Positions 24,382-33,694 are shown, counted from the first letter of the stretch. The stretch is DNA of 64,000 nucleotides from Mycobacterium colombiense (GCF_003284975.1 NZ_QMEU01000005.1:62001-126000); one strand, 5' to 3'. Notes: generated by a model from the letters alone, not told the origin. Numbers and translations: made by a program.

Positions 24382-25014
24382 ATGGCGAAGCGTGGCGGGG
24401 CGGACGAGGATCGACGCGCCCGGGGCGAGCAGACCCGTCGCGACCTGATCGACGCGGGTCGCGAGCTGTTCGTTGAACACGGGTTCTTCAACACGAGCAT
24501 CAGTGACATCGTGACGAGGTCGGGTGTCGGGACGCGCGGCGCCTTCTATCACCACTTCACGGACAAGGCCGAGCTGTTTCGAGCCGTATTCGAAGATGTC
24601 GAGAACGATCTGACGCTCAGGTCCATCGCCGCTCCCCCGCCGGGCGCGGACGCCTGGGAACGACTCACGCGCGGATTGCACGGATTTCTCGAAGCCGCAC
24701 AGGAACCCGCGGTGCAGCGGGTGATACTCGTCGACGGACCGGTGGTACTGGGCTGGCAGACCCTGCGTGAAATCCAGGAGGGCAACAGCATCGCCCTGAT
24801 CAACGAGGTGGTCCGCGAGGCGATTGCCGAGGGCATCATCGACGATCAACCCGTCGGGGAGCTGACGCACATGCTTGTCGCCGCGCTCGAGGAGGCCTCG
24901 CTTCTGGTCGCGCATGCCGCAAACCCCAGCAGGGCGCGCCGGCGGGCCGCCAAGATCCTCGACCGTCTCCTGCTCTCTTTTGCCGTCGACCCTCAAAAAG
25001 TTCTGCGGCGGTGA
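24382..25014 (+). CDS. TetR-family transcriptional regulator
   Basis: The 210-residue TetR protein has an N-terminal DNA-binding domain: RRDLIDAGRELFVEHGFFNTSISDI, then VTRSGVGTRGAFYHHFTDKAELF (helix-turn-helix, residues about 35-60). The variable C-terminal part (residues 75-210) is all-helical ligand-binding/dimerisation. It is located between amine dehydrogenase-like paralogue 6 and the amidohydrolase operon. The CAAC dyad just upstream matches those of the P450/paralogue 4-5 promoter, so it is the best local candidate to control that module and itself. It may or may not be the protein that reads the 16-bp dyads. Confidence 0.92.
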   Translation: MAKRGGADEDRRARGEQTRRDLIDAGRELFVEHGFFNTSISDIVTRSGVGTRGAFYHHFTDKAELFRAVFEDVENDLTLRSIAAPPPGADAWERLTRGLHGFLEAAQEPAVQRVILVDGPVVLGWQTLREIQEGNSIALINEVVREAIAEGIIDDQPVGELTHMLVAALEEASLLVAHAANPSRARRRAAKILDRLLLSFAVDPQKVLRR

Positions 25015-25054
25015 TCGGTGCGGCCACTGCTTTCGGACCCCTCGCCGCCGTATC

Positions 25055-25070
25055 GGAAATAGTTATTTCC
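25055..25070. promoter_or_regulatory. Perfect 6-4-6 palindrome upstream of amidohydrolase operon
   Basis: GGAAAT-AGTT-ATTTCC is a perfect dyad 65 bp before the ATG at 25136. A further half-site CGAAAT follows after six bases, the spacing seen in the tandem sites. It is the sister of the GGAAAC palindrome at 23122-23137. Confidence 0.65.
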
Positions 25071-25135
25071 ATAAATCGAAATAGTCCCTTCGCTCTACTG
25101 ATAACCTCGTTTCCAACCTCTGCCCAAGGAGACCC

Positions 25136-26416
25136 ATGCAGCCCGAAGACATGATCCTGGTGAGCGTCGACGACCACCTGGTCGAGCCCCCGAACCTGTT
25201 CGAGGGCAGGGTCGCGAACAAGTACGCCGACGAGGCGCCGCGGGTGATCCGGCAAGCCGACGGCTCGGAGGTCTGGACCTTCAACGGCGCGATCATTCCC
25301 AACATCGGCCTCAACGCGGTGGCGGGGCGCCCGCGCGAGGAGTACGGCATCGAGCCCACCGCCTTCGACGAGATGCGACCCGGGTGCTACGACATCCACG
25401 AGCGAGTCAAGGACATGGACGCGGGCGGCGTGCTCGGGTCGATGTGCTTCCCGTCCTTCCCCGGCTTCGCCGGCCGGCTGTTCGCGACCCACCCCGACAA
25501 GGACCTCGCGCTCGCCGTCACCCAGGCATACAACGACTGGCACATCGACGACTGGTGCGGCTCCTATCCGGGACGCTTCCTGCCGATGGGACTACCCGTG
25601 CTCTGGGATCCGGAGTTGTGCGCCCAAGAGATCCGTCGTAACGCCGATAAAGGCTGCCACTCCGTCACTTTCACCGAAAACCCCGCCACGCTCGGATTCC
25701 CGAGCTTCCACGACGAGTACTGGGACCCGATGTGGCGGGCACTGTCGGACACCAACACGGTGCTCTCGGTCCACTTGGGATCCTCGGGCAAGATCACGAT
25801 GACCGCCGACAACGCCCCGATCGACGTCATGATCACGCTGCAGCCGATGAATGTGTGCTCGGCGGCCGCCGACCTGCTCTGGTCGCGCGTCATCAAACAA
25901 TTTCCCGACGTCCGGTTCGCGCTCTCGGAGGGCGGCACCGGCTGGATACCTTATTTCGTCGACCGGCTCGACCGCACCTACGAAATGCATCATTTATGGA
26001 CGGGACAGGACTTCGGCGGCCGGCTGCCCAGTGAGGTCTTCCGGGAGCGCTTCCTGACCTGTTTCATCGCGGACCCGATCGGTGTCAAGCTGCGCCACGA
26101 CGTCGGTATCGACAACATCGCCTGGGAGTGCGACTATCCGCACTCCGATTCGTCGTGGCCCACGGCCGCCGAGGAACTCGCGCTCGTCATGGCCGGACTG
26201 CCAGATGACGAGGTCAACAAGATCACCTACGAGAATGCCTGCCGGTGGTATTCGTTTGACCCGTTCGAGCACCGAACCCGCCAGCAGTGCACGGTGGGCG
26301 CCCTGCGCGCCACAGCCGGTGACCACGACGTCGAGATCCGCAGCTTCGACCACGGCCGGTTCGAACGGGCCGCGGGTGCGACGCTTGGCTCCGTCAGCGC
26401 GAAACTCGATGTCTGA
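25136..26416 (+). CDS. Amidohydrolase (amidohydrolase_2 family)
   Basis: The 426-residue metal-dependent hydrolase/decarboxylase has VSVDDHLVEPPNLF near the N-terminus, where D-x-H is the first metal site, the central VHLGSSG and ...SEGGTGWIPYFVDRLD, and the C-terminal WECDYPHSDSSWP near 330 with the metal-binding or catalytic Asp. Family members include aminocarboxymuconate semialdehyde decarboxylase and gamma-resorcylate decarboxylase, and many mycobacterial members are uncharacterised. It is the first gene of a long rightward operon (25136-32534): amidohydrolase, SDR, ALDH, ADH, WS/DGAT and lipase-like hydrolase. It would cleave a C-C or C-N bond in the pathway. Confidence 0.88.
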   Translation: MQPEDMILVSVDDHLVEPPNLFEGRVANKYADEAPRVIRQADGSEVWTFNGAIIPNIGLNAVAGRPREEYGIEPTAFDEMRPGCYDIHERVKDMDAGGVLGSMCFPSFPGFAGRLFATHPDKDLALAVTQAYNDWHIDDWCGSYPGRFLPMGLPVLWDPELCAQEIRRNADKGCHSVTFTENPATLGFPSFHDEYWDPMWRALSDTNTVLSVHLGSSGKITMTADNAPIDVMITLQPMNVCSAAADLLWSRVIKQFPDVRFALSEGGTGWIPYFVDRLDRTYEMHHLWTGQDFGGRLPSEVFRERFLTCFIADPIGVKLRHDVGIDNIAWECDYPHSDSSWPTAAEELALVMAGLPDDEVNKITYENACRWYSFDPFEHRTRQQCTVGALRATAGDHDVEIRSFDHGRFERAAGATLGSVSAKLDV

Positions 26417-26432
26417 CAACGGAGATCAACCG

Positions 26433-27203
26433 ATGCGGGTCGCAATCGTCGGCGCCTCCGCCGGTCTCGGCCGATGCATCGGCACGGGGCTGGCCAGGCG
26501 GGGTGCTCAGGTCGCGCTGCTGGCGCGTCGATACGACAGGCTGGTCGAGGCGGCTAAGGATGCCGGCAACGGCGCGGTGGCCGTCGCCTGTGACGTCACC
26601 GTCACCGGTAGCTGCCAAAAGGCGATGTCCGAGGTTGTCGGTGCGCTCGGCGGCCTCGACGCCCTGGTGTACACGACCGGCATGGGTGTGCTGGCGCCAC
26701 TGCGCGAGGTGACCGCCGAACAATGGGCCCAGTTGTTCGCCACCAACGTCACCGGAGCATCCTTAGTGACCGCGGCCGCCGCGCCGCACCTGGCCGCTTC
26801 GGCAGGTTCGGCCGTTTACCTGTCCTCGTTGAGTGCCTCCTACACGACCCCCTGGCCGCTGCTCGGCGCCTACGCGGTGACCAAGGGCGCTTTGGACAAA
26901 CTCGTCGAGGCCTGGCGCATCGAGCATCCGGAAATCGGCTTCACCCGTCTCGCCGTCGGCGACAGCCTCGGTGGCAGCGGTGACGCCCAGACCGAGTTCA
27001 ACAAGAGCTGGGATCCCGACGCTTTGGAGACGGCCATCCGGTTCTGGATGGAGAATAAGTACATGCTTGGCGGGCTCGTCGACGCCGAGCATCTGACCGA
27101 AGTCGTCAATTCCGTGATCCGTTGCGGTAACAGCAGTTTCATCCCCTACCTGACGCTGGCCCCGCGCACTTCCGACGCAGTGAAGGAACTCCGCAAATGG
27201 TGA
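26433..27203 (+). CDS. SDR family oxidoreductase
   Basis: The 256-residue SDR begins directly with RVAIVGASAGLGRCIG. The catalytic Ser is in VYLSSLSAS near 130 and Tyr-x3-Lys in YAVTKGA near 147. The NNAG motif is replaced by VYTTGMGV, as in the SDR at 14687. GGAG lies 8 bases before ATG 26433; an ATG at 26409 overlapping the amidohydrolase stop is the alternative. Its stop overlaps the ALDH start (ATGGTGA), so both are translationally linked. Confidence 0.88.
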   Translation: MRVAIVGASAGLGRCIGTGLARRGAQVALLARRYDRLVEAAKDAGNGAVAVACDVTVTGSCQKAMSEVVGALGGLDALVYTTGMGVLAPLREVTAEQWAQLFATNVTGASLVTAAAAPHLAASAGSAVYLSSLSASYTTPWPLLGAYAVTKGALDKLVEAWRIEHPEIGFTRLAVGDSLGGSGDAQTEFNKSWDPDALETAIRFWMENKYMLGGLVDAEHLTEVVNSVIRCGNSSFIPYLTLAPRTSDAVKELRKW

Positions 27204-28669
27204 ACCACGAATCGCGGATGCTCGTCGACGGCAAGCTCGTCGAGTCCGAGACCGGACGGCAGTTCGACAACATCAACCCGGCTACCGAAGAGATCCTTGG
27301 TGCCACCAGCGATGGGACCCGCGCGGACATGGAGCGCGCGATCGCCGCCGCGCGGCACGCGTTCGACAACACCGAGTGGTCCCGCGATGGTGAAGCGCGC
27401 GCCGAGGGCCTGCGGCAACTGCAGGCGGCCCTGGAAGCCGAACGCGAGGACCTGCGCGCCGAGCTCATCGCCGAAGTGGGGTGTCCCCTGCTATCGACCT
27501 ACGGTCCCCAACTTGACGTGCCCCTCAAAGAGGCTCTCTCCTGGCCTGCCGATATGATCGGCGAATTCGCCTGGACGCGTTCGCTTCCCGATAAGGACGC
27601 ATTCGGGATGGGGAGCCTGACCACCCGGGAGGTCTGGAAAGAGCCAATCGGCGTTGTCGGTGTCATCACTCCCTGGAACTTCCCGTTTGAGATCATCCTC
27701 AACAAGATCGGGCCGATCTTGGCGATGGGCAACACATGCGTGCTCAAACCCGCCCCGGACACGCCATGGAACGCCACCAGGATCGGCCGCATCATCGCCG
27801 AGCACACCGACATCCCGCCCGGCGTCATCAACATCGTCCCGTCGTCCGAGCACCTTGTCGGAGAGGTCATTTCGAAGTCGCCGCTGGTTGACATGGTGGC
27901 ATTCACCGGGTCAACGGCCACCGGCAGGCGCATCATGGCCGCCGCCGCCGAAACCGTCAAACCCACCTTCCTCGAGCTCGGCGGCAAGTCGGTGTACCTG
28001 GTCCTAGACGAGGACGGTGACATCGGCGGTGCGGTGGGCGGGAGCGCGTTCATCTGCATGCACGCCGGGCAGGGCTGCGCGATGCCGACGCGCCTACTGG
28101 TGCCCAATTCGCGCTACGACGAAGCGGTTGAGATCGTCAAAGCCGCAATGGAAAAGAACAAATACGGCGACCCTAGCGATCCGTCGGTCCTGCAGGGACC
28201 CCTGGTTTCCAAGAAGCAGCACGAACGGGTCCTCGGCTACATCGAGAAGGGCAAGCAGGAAGGCGCCCGACTGGTCACCGGTGGCGGAGTGCCCAAGCAC
28301 CTACCGAAGGGTTACTTCGTGGAGCCAACCGTGTTCGCGAATGTCGACAACAAGATGACGATCGCGCAGGAGGAGATCTTCGGGCCCGTGCTTTCAGTCA
28401 TCGGATTCGACGGAGACGACGACGCCGTGCGGATTGCCAACGAATCGATCTATGGCCTGTCGGGTGTGGTGTTCGCCAATGACCTGGATCGCGCCAAAGC
28501 CGTGGCACGCCGGATCAGAACCGGCACGCTCGGCATCAACGGCGGACTGTGGTACGGCGCGGACGCGCCTTTCGGCGGCTACAAGCAGTCGGGCGTGGGC
28601 CGGCAATGCGGCATCGAGGGACTCGAGATCTTCACCGAGACAAAAACTGTCGGCTGGCCGGCCTCCTGA
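27197..28669 (+). CDS. Aldehyde dehydrogenase
   Basis: The 490-residue NAD(P)-dependent aldehyde dehydrogenase has the ITPWNFPFE nucleotide-site motif near 156, FTGSTATGRRI near 236, catalytic Glu in FLELGGKS near 259 and catalytic Cys294 in HAGQGCAMPTR. The C-terminal PFGGYKQSGVGRQ is typical. It converts an aldehyde to a carboxylic acid, which could then be taken up by the CoA-transferase or FadD ligase elsewhere in the island. The next gene is a zinc alcohol dehydrogenase, which gives an alcohol-aldehyde-acid pair. Confidence 0.95.
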   Translation: MVNHESRMLVDGKLVESETGRQFDNINPATEEILGATSDGTRADMERAIAAARHAFDNTEWSRDGEARAEGLRQLQAALEAEREDLRAELIAEVGCPLLSTYGPQLDVPLKEALSWPADMIGEFAWTRSLPDKDAFGMGSLTTREVWKEPIGVVGVITPWNFPFEIILNKIGPILAMGNTCVLKPAPDTPWNATRIGRIIAEHTDIPPGVINIVPSSEHLVGEVISKSPLVDMVAFTGSTATGRRIMAAAAETVKPTFLELGGKSVYLVLDEDGDIGGAVGGSAFICMHAGQGCAMPTRLLVPNSRYDEAVEIVKAAMEKNKYGDPSDPSVLQGPLVSKKQHERVLGYIEKGKQEGARLVTGGGVPKHLPKGYFVEPTVFANVDNKMTIAQEEIFGPVLSVIGFDGDDDAVRIANESIYGLSGVVFANDLDRAKAVARRIRTGTLGINGGLWYGADAPFGGYKQSGVGRQCGIEGLEIFTETKTVGWPAS

Positions 28670-28698
28670 CCGGAATCAGTCCCAACGGAAGAGACGCA

Positions 28699-29862
28699 AT
28701 GAAATCCAAAGCAGCGGTGTTGCGCGGTGTCGGTGAGGACTGGGAAGTCACCGACGTAGAGCTCGACCCACCGCACGCGGGCGAAGTGCTGGTCAAAATG
28801 GCCTATGCGGGAATCTGTCACTCCGATGAGCACTTCTACACCGGCGACAGTGTGCCGACCGCGGACATGGAAGAGATGATGCGGGCGTCCGGCCTTCCGG
28901 TGCCGGAATGGTTTCCCATGCTCGGCGGCCACGAGGGTTCCGGGATCGTCGAGGCGGTCGGCCCCGGGGTGAAGACGCTGAAGCCCGGTGACCACGTGGC
29001 TATTTCGTTCCTGCCCGCCTGCGGCAACTGCCGATGGTGTGCCAGCGGCTACACCTACCTGTGCGACGTGGGCGCCGACATCTACAGCAAGGCGATGACC
29101 ACCGACGGCACCCGCCGGCGCCACCTCGGCGACGAGGACCTGATGGCCATGATGCAGGTCGGTACCTTCTCCGAGTACGTGGTGGCCTCCGAGCGCTCAC
29201 TGGTCAAAGTCCACGACTGGATTCCGCTGGAGGCCGCCTCGCTGGTGTCCTGCGGTGTGACGACCGGATTCGGGTCGGGTTCGGTGGCAGCGGGTACCCA
29301 AGCCGGCGATACCGTCGTCGTGGTCGGCGTCGGCGGGATAGGCATGAACGCCGTGCAGGGCGCGAAAGTCGCCGGCGCCAAACACATCGTCGCGGTCGAC
29401 CCCAACGCGTTCAAGCGCGAGGTAGCGCCGACGTTCGGGGCCACCCATACCGCCGTCGACATCGGCGCCGCGTTGGACTTGGTCAAGGAGATCACCTGGG
29501 GCGTGATGGCCGACCGGGTTGTGCTCACCCCCGGGGTCGTGCCGGCGGACATGATCTTGACCGCGATGATGTTGTTGCGCAAGGGCGGAACCTGTGTGCT
29601 GACAGGAATGCCGAAGATCACCGACCTAATGGTGCCAATCGTCCTCACCGACATGGTCAGTTCATGCAAGACGTTCAAAGGCGTGCTCTACGGCGAGCTG
29701 AACCCGCGAGAGGCCATGCCGAAACTACTGGCGATGTACGAGGCGGGTCTGATCAAGCTCGACGAGCTGGTCACCCAGAAGTACAAGCTCGACGACATCA
29801 ACGAGGCCATGAAAGACCTTCGCGCCGGCAAGAATATCCGGGGCGTCATCGCCTTCGAGTAG
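28699..29862 (+). CDS. Zinc-dependent alcohol dehydrogenase, NDMA/mycofactocin-type
   Basis: The 387-residue medium-chain dehydrogenase has catalytic zinc ligands Cys40 and His78 (GHEGSG) and structural-zinc cysteines at 108, 111, 114 and 122 (CGNCRWC...LC). The Rossmann motif is VVGVGGIGMNAVQGA. Length and the insert around 126-150 match the actinobacterial NDMA-dependent alcohol dehydrogenases, which bind NAD tightly and are linked to mycofactocin. M. tuberculosis AdhD (in the mymA operon, next to a WS/DGAT gene) is the nearest context analogue. ATG 28699 has GGAAGAG upstream. It oxidises a primary alcohol for the ALDH upstream. Confidence 0.93.
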   Translation: MKSKAAVLRGVGEDWEVTDVELDPPHAGEVLVKMAYAGICHSDEHFYTGDSVPTADMEEMMRASGLPVPEWFPMLGGHEGSGIVEAVGPGVKTLKPGDHVAISFLPACGNCRWCASGYTYLCDVGADIYSKAMTTDGTRRRHLGDEDLMAMMQVGTFSEYVVASERSLVKVHDWIPLEAASLVSCGVTTGFGSGSVAAGTQAGDTVVVVGVGGIGMNAVQGAKVAGAKHIVAVDPNAFKREVAPTFGATHTAVDIGAALDLVKEITWGVMADRVVLTPGVVPADMILTAMMLLRKGGTCVLTGMPKITDLMVPIVLTDMVSSCKTFKGVLYGELNPREAMPKLLAMYEAGLIKLDELVTQKYKLDDINEAMKDLRAGKNIRGVIAFE

Positions 29863-29892
29863 TCGAGATACCGACGGGGCTCAGGAGAAATC

Positions 29893-31308
29893 GTGATTCG
29901 ACTCAGCGGGTGGGACGCGTCTTTTCTGTACTCGGAAACCCCGACGGTACATATGCATACTCTGAAGGTCGCGATCATCGATCTGGCAGATGGAGGACAG
30001 CACTACGGCATCGAGGACTTCCGCCGCGTGGTCGCTCATCGATTGTGCAAGCTGGACCCATTCCGCTTTCAACTCATCGACATTCCCTTCAAGTTCCACC
30101 ATCCGATGTGGCGAGAAAACGTCGAGATAGATCTGGACTACCACGTCCGAGCGGTTCAGGTGGCACGTCCGGGCGGGCGCCGGCAGGTCGACGAGGCGGT
30201 CGGCAAAATTGCCAGCACGCCATTGGACCGCAGCAGGCCGCTATGGGAGCTTTATCTGCTCGAAGGGCTTGCCGACAACAGGGTGGCTGTAGTCGGAAAG
30301 ATTCACCACGCTCTCGCCGACGGCGTCGCATCTGCAAATCTTTTGGCCAAAGGTATGGATCCACGCTTCGGCGCCGGCGACGAGCGCGACGACTACCCGA
30401 CCGAACCGCTGCCGTCACGCGGCGCTCTCGTCGGCTCGGCGCTGCGCGACCACCTGCGGCAGTTAAGCCGCCTGCCCTCGGCGATCCGATACACAGCTGA
30501 TGGACTGCAGCGCGTTCGGGCAAGCAAGCGGCGATTGTCAAAGGAACTGGCATGGCCGTTCACGCCACCTGAGTCTTTCATCAACCACAAGGTCGACGCG
30601 ATAAGGCGTTTCGCGACTGCATCGCTGCCATTGCGTGAGGTCAAGGAAACCGCTTCTGAGGTCGGCGTAACCATCAATGATCTGGTTCTGGCCATTTCCG
30701 CAGGCGGGCTGCGCACTATGCGGCTGCGCTACGACGGTGCCGCGGATGACCCGTTACTGGCATCGGTGCCGGTGAGCTTCGATGTGTCGCCAGATCGTCT
30801 CTTCGGAAATCGGTTCAGCGGCATGCTCGTTCCGCTTGCCAGTGACGTCGCCGATCCTCTCGAGCGCGTGCGGGCCGCCCGTGCTGCCGCGAGCATGGCG
30901 AAGGAGAATCACCGACTGCTGGGTCCCGAACTGGTCTGCCGGTGGTCCGAATACCTTCCACCCGCCCCGGCCGCTGCAATTTTCGAGTATCTTGGGCGCC
31001 GCGACACGCGGAACAAGATCTTCAGCCTGCCCATCTCCAACGTCATGGGTCCACGTGAGCGTGGCCATATGAACAACAGGGTCGTCTCCGAGATTTACTC
31101 GGTGGGGCCACTGACGGTGGGCAGCGGGCTAAACATCACGGTGTGGAGCTATGTCGACCAGCTCAGCATCTCGGTGCTGTCCGACGGGCAGACCCGCGGA
31201 AGCCCACACGAACTGGCGGAGGCAATAGTCGACGACTTCGTGGCGGTGCGCCGGGCCGCCGGCCTGTCGCCCGCCTTATCCACACCCGAGGGAGTGAGGG
31301 TGCCGTGA
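29893..31308 (+). CDS. WS/DGAT-type acyltransferase
   Basis: The 471-residue protein begins RLSGWDASFLYSETP, the usual start of wax ester synthase/diacylglycerol acyltransferases, with HHALADG (HHxxxDG, His138/His139, Asp143) as active site. The C-terminal SNVMGPRERGHMNNR resembles the family's SNVPGP region. It esterifies alcohols with acyl-CoA. GTG at 29893 follows AGGAG. Alcohol dehydrogenase then WS/DGAT is the order of Rv3086-Rv3087 in M. tuberculosis. It may cap a toxic alcohol intermediate or store product. It overlaps the next gene by GTGA. Confidence 0.9.
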   Translation: MIRLSGWDASFLYSETPTVHMHTLKVAIIDLADGGQHYGIEDFRRVVAHRLCKLDPFRFQLIDIPFKFHHPMWRENVEIDLDYHVRAVQVARPGGRRQVDEAVGKIASTPLDRSRPLWELYLLEGLADNRVAVVGKIHHALADGVASANLLAKGMDPRFGAGDERDDYPTEPLPSRGALVGSALRDHLRQLSRLPSAIRYTADGLQRVRASKRRLSKELAWPFTPPESFINHKVDAIRRFATASLPLREVKETASEVGVTINDLVLAISAGGLRTMRLRYDGAADDPLLASVPVSFDVSPDRLFGNRFSGMLVPLASDVADPLERVRAARAAASMAKENHRLLGPELVCRWSEYLPPAPAAAIFEYLGRRDTRNKIFSLPISNVMGPRERGHMNNRVVSEIYSVGPLTVGSGLNITVWSYVDQLSISVLSDGQTRGSPHELAEAIVDDFVAVRRAAGLSPALSTPEGVRVP

Positions 31309-32534
31309 CGGGCAAGGCGGGGCCGACGATCAGGCGTTCCTCGGGTCGAGTCCCGAGCAAACCGACTTGCCGCCTCGCCAAATGGCTACTGCTTTCGGCA
31401 CCAACTGCCTACCTGACGGCGGTCAGCAAGACGGTGGCGCACGTGCCCGTCGTCGGAACGCAACTCCAGCCGATTGCGGACGCGGCAGCGATGTGCGCGT
31501 GGATTTATCGCCAAGTTCCAGGATTTTTCGAAACGGCAACGCGTTCGAAGCGCGGTGACGCAGAGCCCAGACGACAGCATTATTCTCACCGCGCGACCGT
31601 CGAAGCGTGCGAAAGGTCATTCAGCGGCTTGGTAAGTGTCGACCCAGCCGAGTGGCCCCCTCCGCTGCGTAGGCCACCGGTGTTGGACCGCTCTGAACTG
31701 CGCCGCCGATACGTATATAGGGCTGACGTCCCTTACGGCCATGATCCGGCCCAAGTGCTCGACGTCTGGCGTGCCAGCGCTGCACCGTTATCACCGGCGC
31801 CCATCCTGATCTATGTGCCTGGCGGCGCTTGGGTGCACGCCAGCCGACGATATCAGGGGCATACGTTGCTGGCTCATCTCGCTGAACGTGGCTGGCTGTG
31901 CCTGGCCATTGACTATCGCGTCGCACCGCGACACCGTTGGCCGCGCCACATCATGGACGTCAAGGCCGCGATCGCGTGGACTCGCGCGAACGCGGCGAGC
32001 TTGGGCGGAGATCCAACCTTCGTCGCAATCGCCGGAGCTTCAGCGGGCGGTCATCTCGCGACGCTGGCGGCAGTCAGCCCAGGTGATGCCGTATTCGACA
32101 GCGAACTCGCCAAAACCGGCACTGCTGTCGACGTCGCGGTGTCCCTGTACGGGCGTTATGACTGGGAAGATCGTTCGACGCCCGAGCGCGCCCGTTTCAT
32201 GGGATTTCTGGAGCATTTGATCGTGCGGCAGACGCAGCGTTCGGCGCCCGAGGTGTTCCGCCGCGCTTCCCCGATCGCGCGGATAGGAGAAGATGCTCCG
32301 CCAATGCTCATCGTGCACGGCAGCGGGGACTCCGTCATTCCTGTTGGGCAAGCTCGCGATTTTGTCGAGCAATTGCGTCTGAGATCGCCGTCGTTCGTGG
32401 GCTACCTCGAAATGCCCGGCGCCCAGCACGCTTTCGATCTCATCGATGGCGCACGCACCGGGGTTGCCTGCTCGGCGATCGGGCGGTTTCTGGACGCGAT
32501 GTACCGCGAGCACTGCAGATCGCTGGTCGGGTAA
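31305..32534 (+). CDS. Alpha/beta hydrolase, HSL/lipase-like
   Basis: The 409-residue hydrolase has an N-terminal ~150-residue extension with a hydrophobic segment (LAKWLLLSAPTAYLTAVS), then a hydrolase core: VPGGAWVHASRRY (variant of HGGG oxyanion loop), DYRVAPRHRWP, GASAGGH nucleophile elbow, a late Asp in HGSGDSVIP and His in GAQHAFD. It resembles mycobacterial LipN/LipM/LipR-type esterases. GTG at 31305 overlaps the WS/DGAT stop (GTGA). As the last gene of the operon it could reverse the ester made upstream or act on an acyl intermediate. Confidence 0.88.
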   Translation: MTGKAGPTIRRSSGRVPSKPTCRLAKWLLLSAPTAYLTAVSKTVAHVPVVGTQLQPIADAAAMCAWIYRQVPGFFETATRSKRGDAEPRRQHYSHRATVEACERSFSGLVSVDPAEWPPPLRRPPVLDRSELRRRYVYRADVPYGHDPAQVLDVWRASAAPLSPAPILIYVPGGAWVHASRRYQGHTLLAHLAERGWLCLAIDYRVAPRHRWPRHIMDVKAAIAWTRANAASLGGDPTFVAIAGASAGGHLATLAAVSPGDAVFDSELAKTGTAVDVAVSLYGRYDWEDRSTPERARFMGFLEHLIVRQTQRSAPEVFRRASPIARIGEDAPPMLIVHGSGDSVIPVGQARDFVEQLRLRSPSFVGYLEMPGAQHAFDLIDGARTGVACSAIGRFLDAMYREHCRSLVG

Positions 32535-32544
32535 GACGGGGTTG

Positions 32545-33615
32545 TTACCCACACTTATTATCGGGTGCGCATTCTGGCCACCGGGCGCGGGCAATGCGCC
32601 ACGGCGTCGCGAATTGGCCTGGTGCCCTGTAGTAAGGCGAACGACGAGCGATCATGGGCCGTAGGAACGGCACGGAAGCCCGCAGCGGATACCGCAACCA
32701 TTTTGTCCGCGCGTGAATTTCATCGAGCATTTGAGGCCACGAATGGTGTTGGTACTGCAGCGCTTCTTGAGCGGGTGCCGTGTCCATCCAGTCGCAGACG
32801 AACCATTCGTCGTCGTCGTCGGGGTCGCCAACGCGTCCGCGGGGATAGACACCGCTGAGTCCGACAGCCGCTACCAATGCCGGCCCGACATCCCCCTGCC
32901 GTTGGCGATGCGATTCGTCACCGCCAATAAGCAGCGTGCGGCCCACGACGTCCGCCGAAGTCGCGGCGGCGAACGCGGTTGCGACATCGCGAACGTCGAC
33001 CGTAGTGATGCGGCCATCGACGGGAAAACTCCATTCCATGAACAATTGGTCCGATCCAACCGTCATCGCGCGAAGTTGCGTGGAGATGATGGCGCCGAGA
33101 CGGAGGATGACGTACGGAAGCGATGAACTGCTTACCGCCGTCTCTGCTTCGATCTTGTGTTGGCCGTAACAGTCCGAGGCGCGAAGCGGGGTCGAAGCAG
33201 AAAGAAGTTCTTCACCACGATGCGGATTACGTGATCCGTAGACAGCCACGCTCGACGCCTGTACGAAGCGGGGCGGATCCCGAAGCTGCTCGGCGGCTCG
33301 GATTAGAGACGTTACCGCATCCACGTTGACCGCCCTGGCGACGCGGGCGTTGCGATAGCACGCCGGCGGGATCACCGCCGCGAGATGCACGATCGCCTTG
33401 GGCCTCACATCCTTCACGAGCCGATCCACGGCCGCAGCGTCGGTAAGATCGGCGTAGCGCACGTCGGCTTCACCCCGCAACCGCCGAGCGCTCCTGCGGT
33501 TCTTCCGGGTGTCGAGGTCGGTCGCGATCACATTTGCACCGCGAGTTGCCAACTCGTTCAACGTATATCGCCCCACGAGTCCTAAAGCTCCCGTGACAAG
33601 CACGCTCTCCGGCAT
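32545..33615 (-). CDS. NAD-dependent epimerase/dehydratase (extended SDR)
   Basis: The ~356-residue extended SDR has VTGALGLVGRYTL (GxxGxxG) at the N-terminus, DLTDAAAV, HLAAV near 80, SSVAVYG near 122 and Tyr-x3-Lys in YGQHKIEAE near 152. These proteins act on sugar nucleotides, steroids or hydroxyacyl substrates. It reads leftward and converges on the hydrolase at 32534 with a 10-bp gap. ATG 33615 and GTG 33621 are both possible starts. Two tandem 16-bp dyads stand 41-79 bp upstream, so it is likely a member of the island regulon even though it is physically separate. Confidence 0.85.
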   Translation of the reverse strand: MPESVLVTGALGLVGRYTLNELATRGANVIATDLDTRKNRRSARRLRGEADVRYADLTDAAAVDRLVKDVRPKAIVHLAAVIPPACYRNARVARAVNVDAVTSLIRAAEQLRDPPRFVQASSVAVYGSRNPHRGEELLSASTPLRASDCYGQHKIEAETAVSSSSLPYVILRLGAIISTQLRAMTVGSDQLFMEWSFPVDGRITTVDVRDVATAFAAATSADVVGRTLLIGGDESHRQRQGDVGPALVAAVGLSGVYPRGRVGDPDDDDEWFVCDWMDTAPAQEALQYQHHSWPQMLDEIHARTKWLRYPLRASVPFLRPMIARRSPYYRAPGQFATPWRIARARWPECAPDNKCG

Positions 33616-33655
33616 AGTCACGACCGTCTGTGATGAGTCTGCAACACGCTCTGAC

Positions 33656-33694
33656 GATAGCCTCTATTCTCGAAAACTAACAATTGGCGTTCTC
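33656..33694. promoter_or_regulatory. Tandem 16-bp dyads upstream of epimerase gene
   Basis: GATAGC-CTCT-ATTCTC (33656-33671) and AACAAT-TGGC-GTTCTC (33679-33694) end 23 bp apart. The second copy closely matches the second copy at 36512-36527. Confidence 0.55.
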
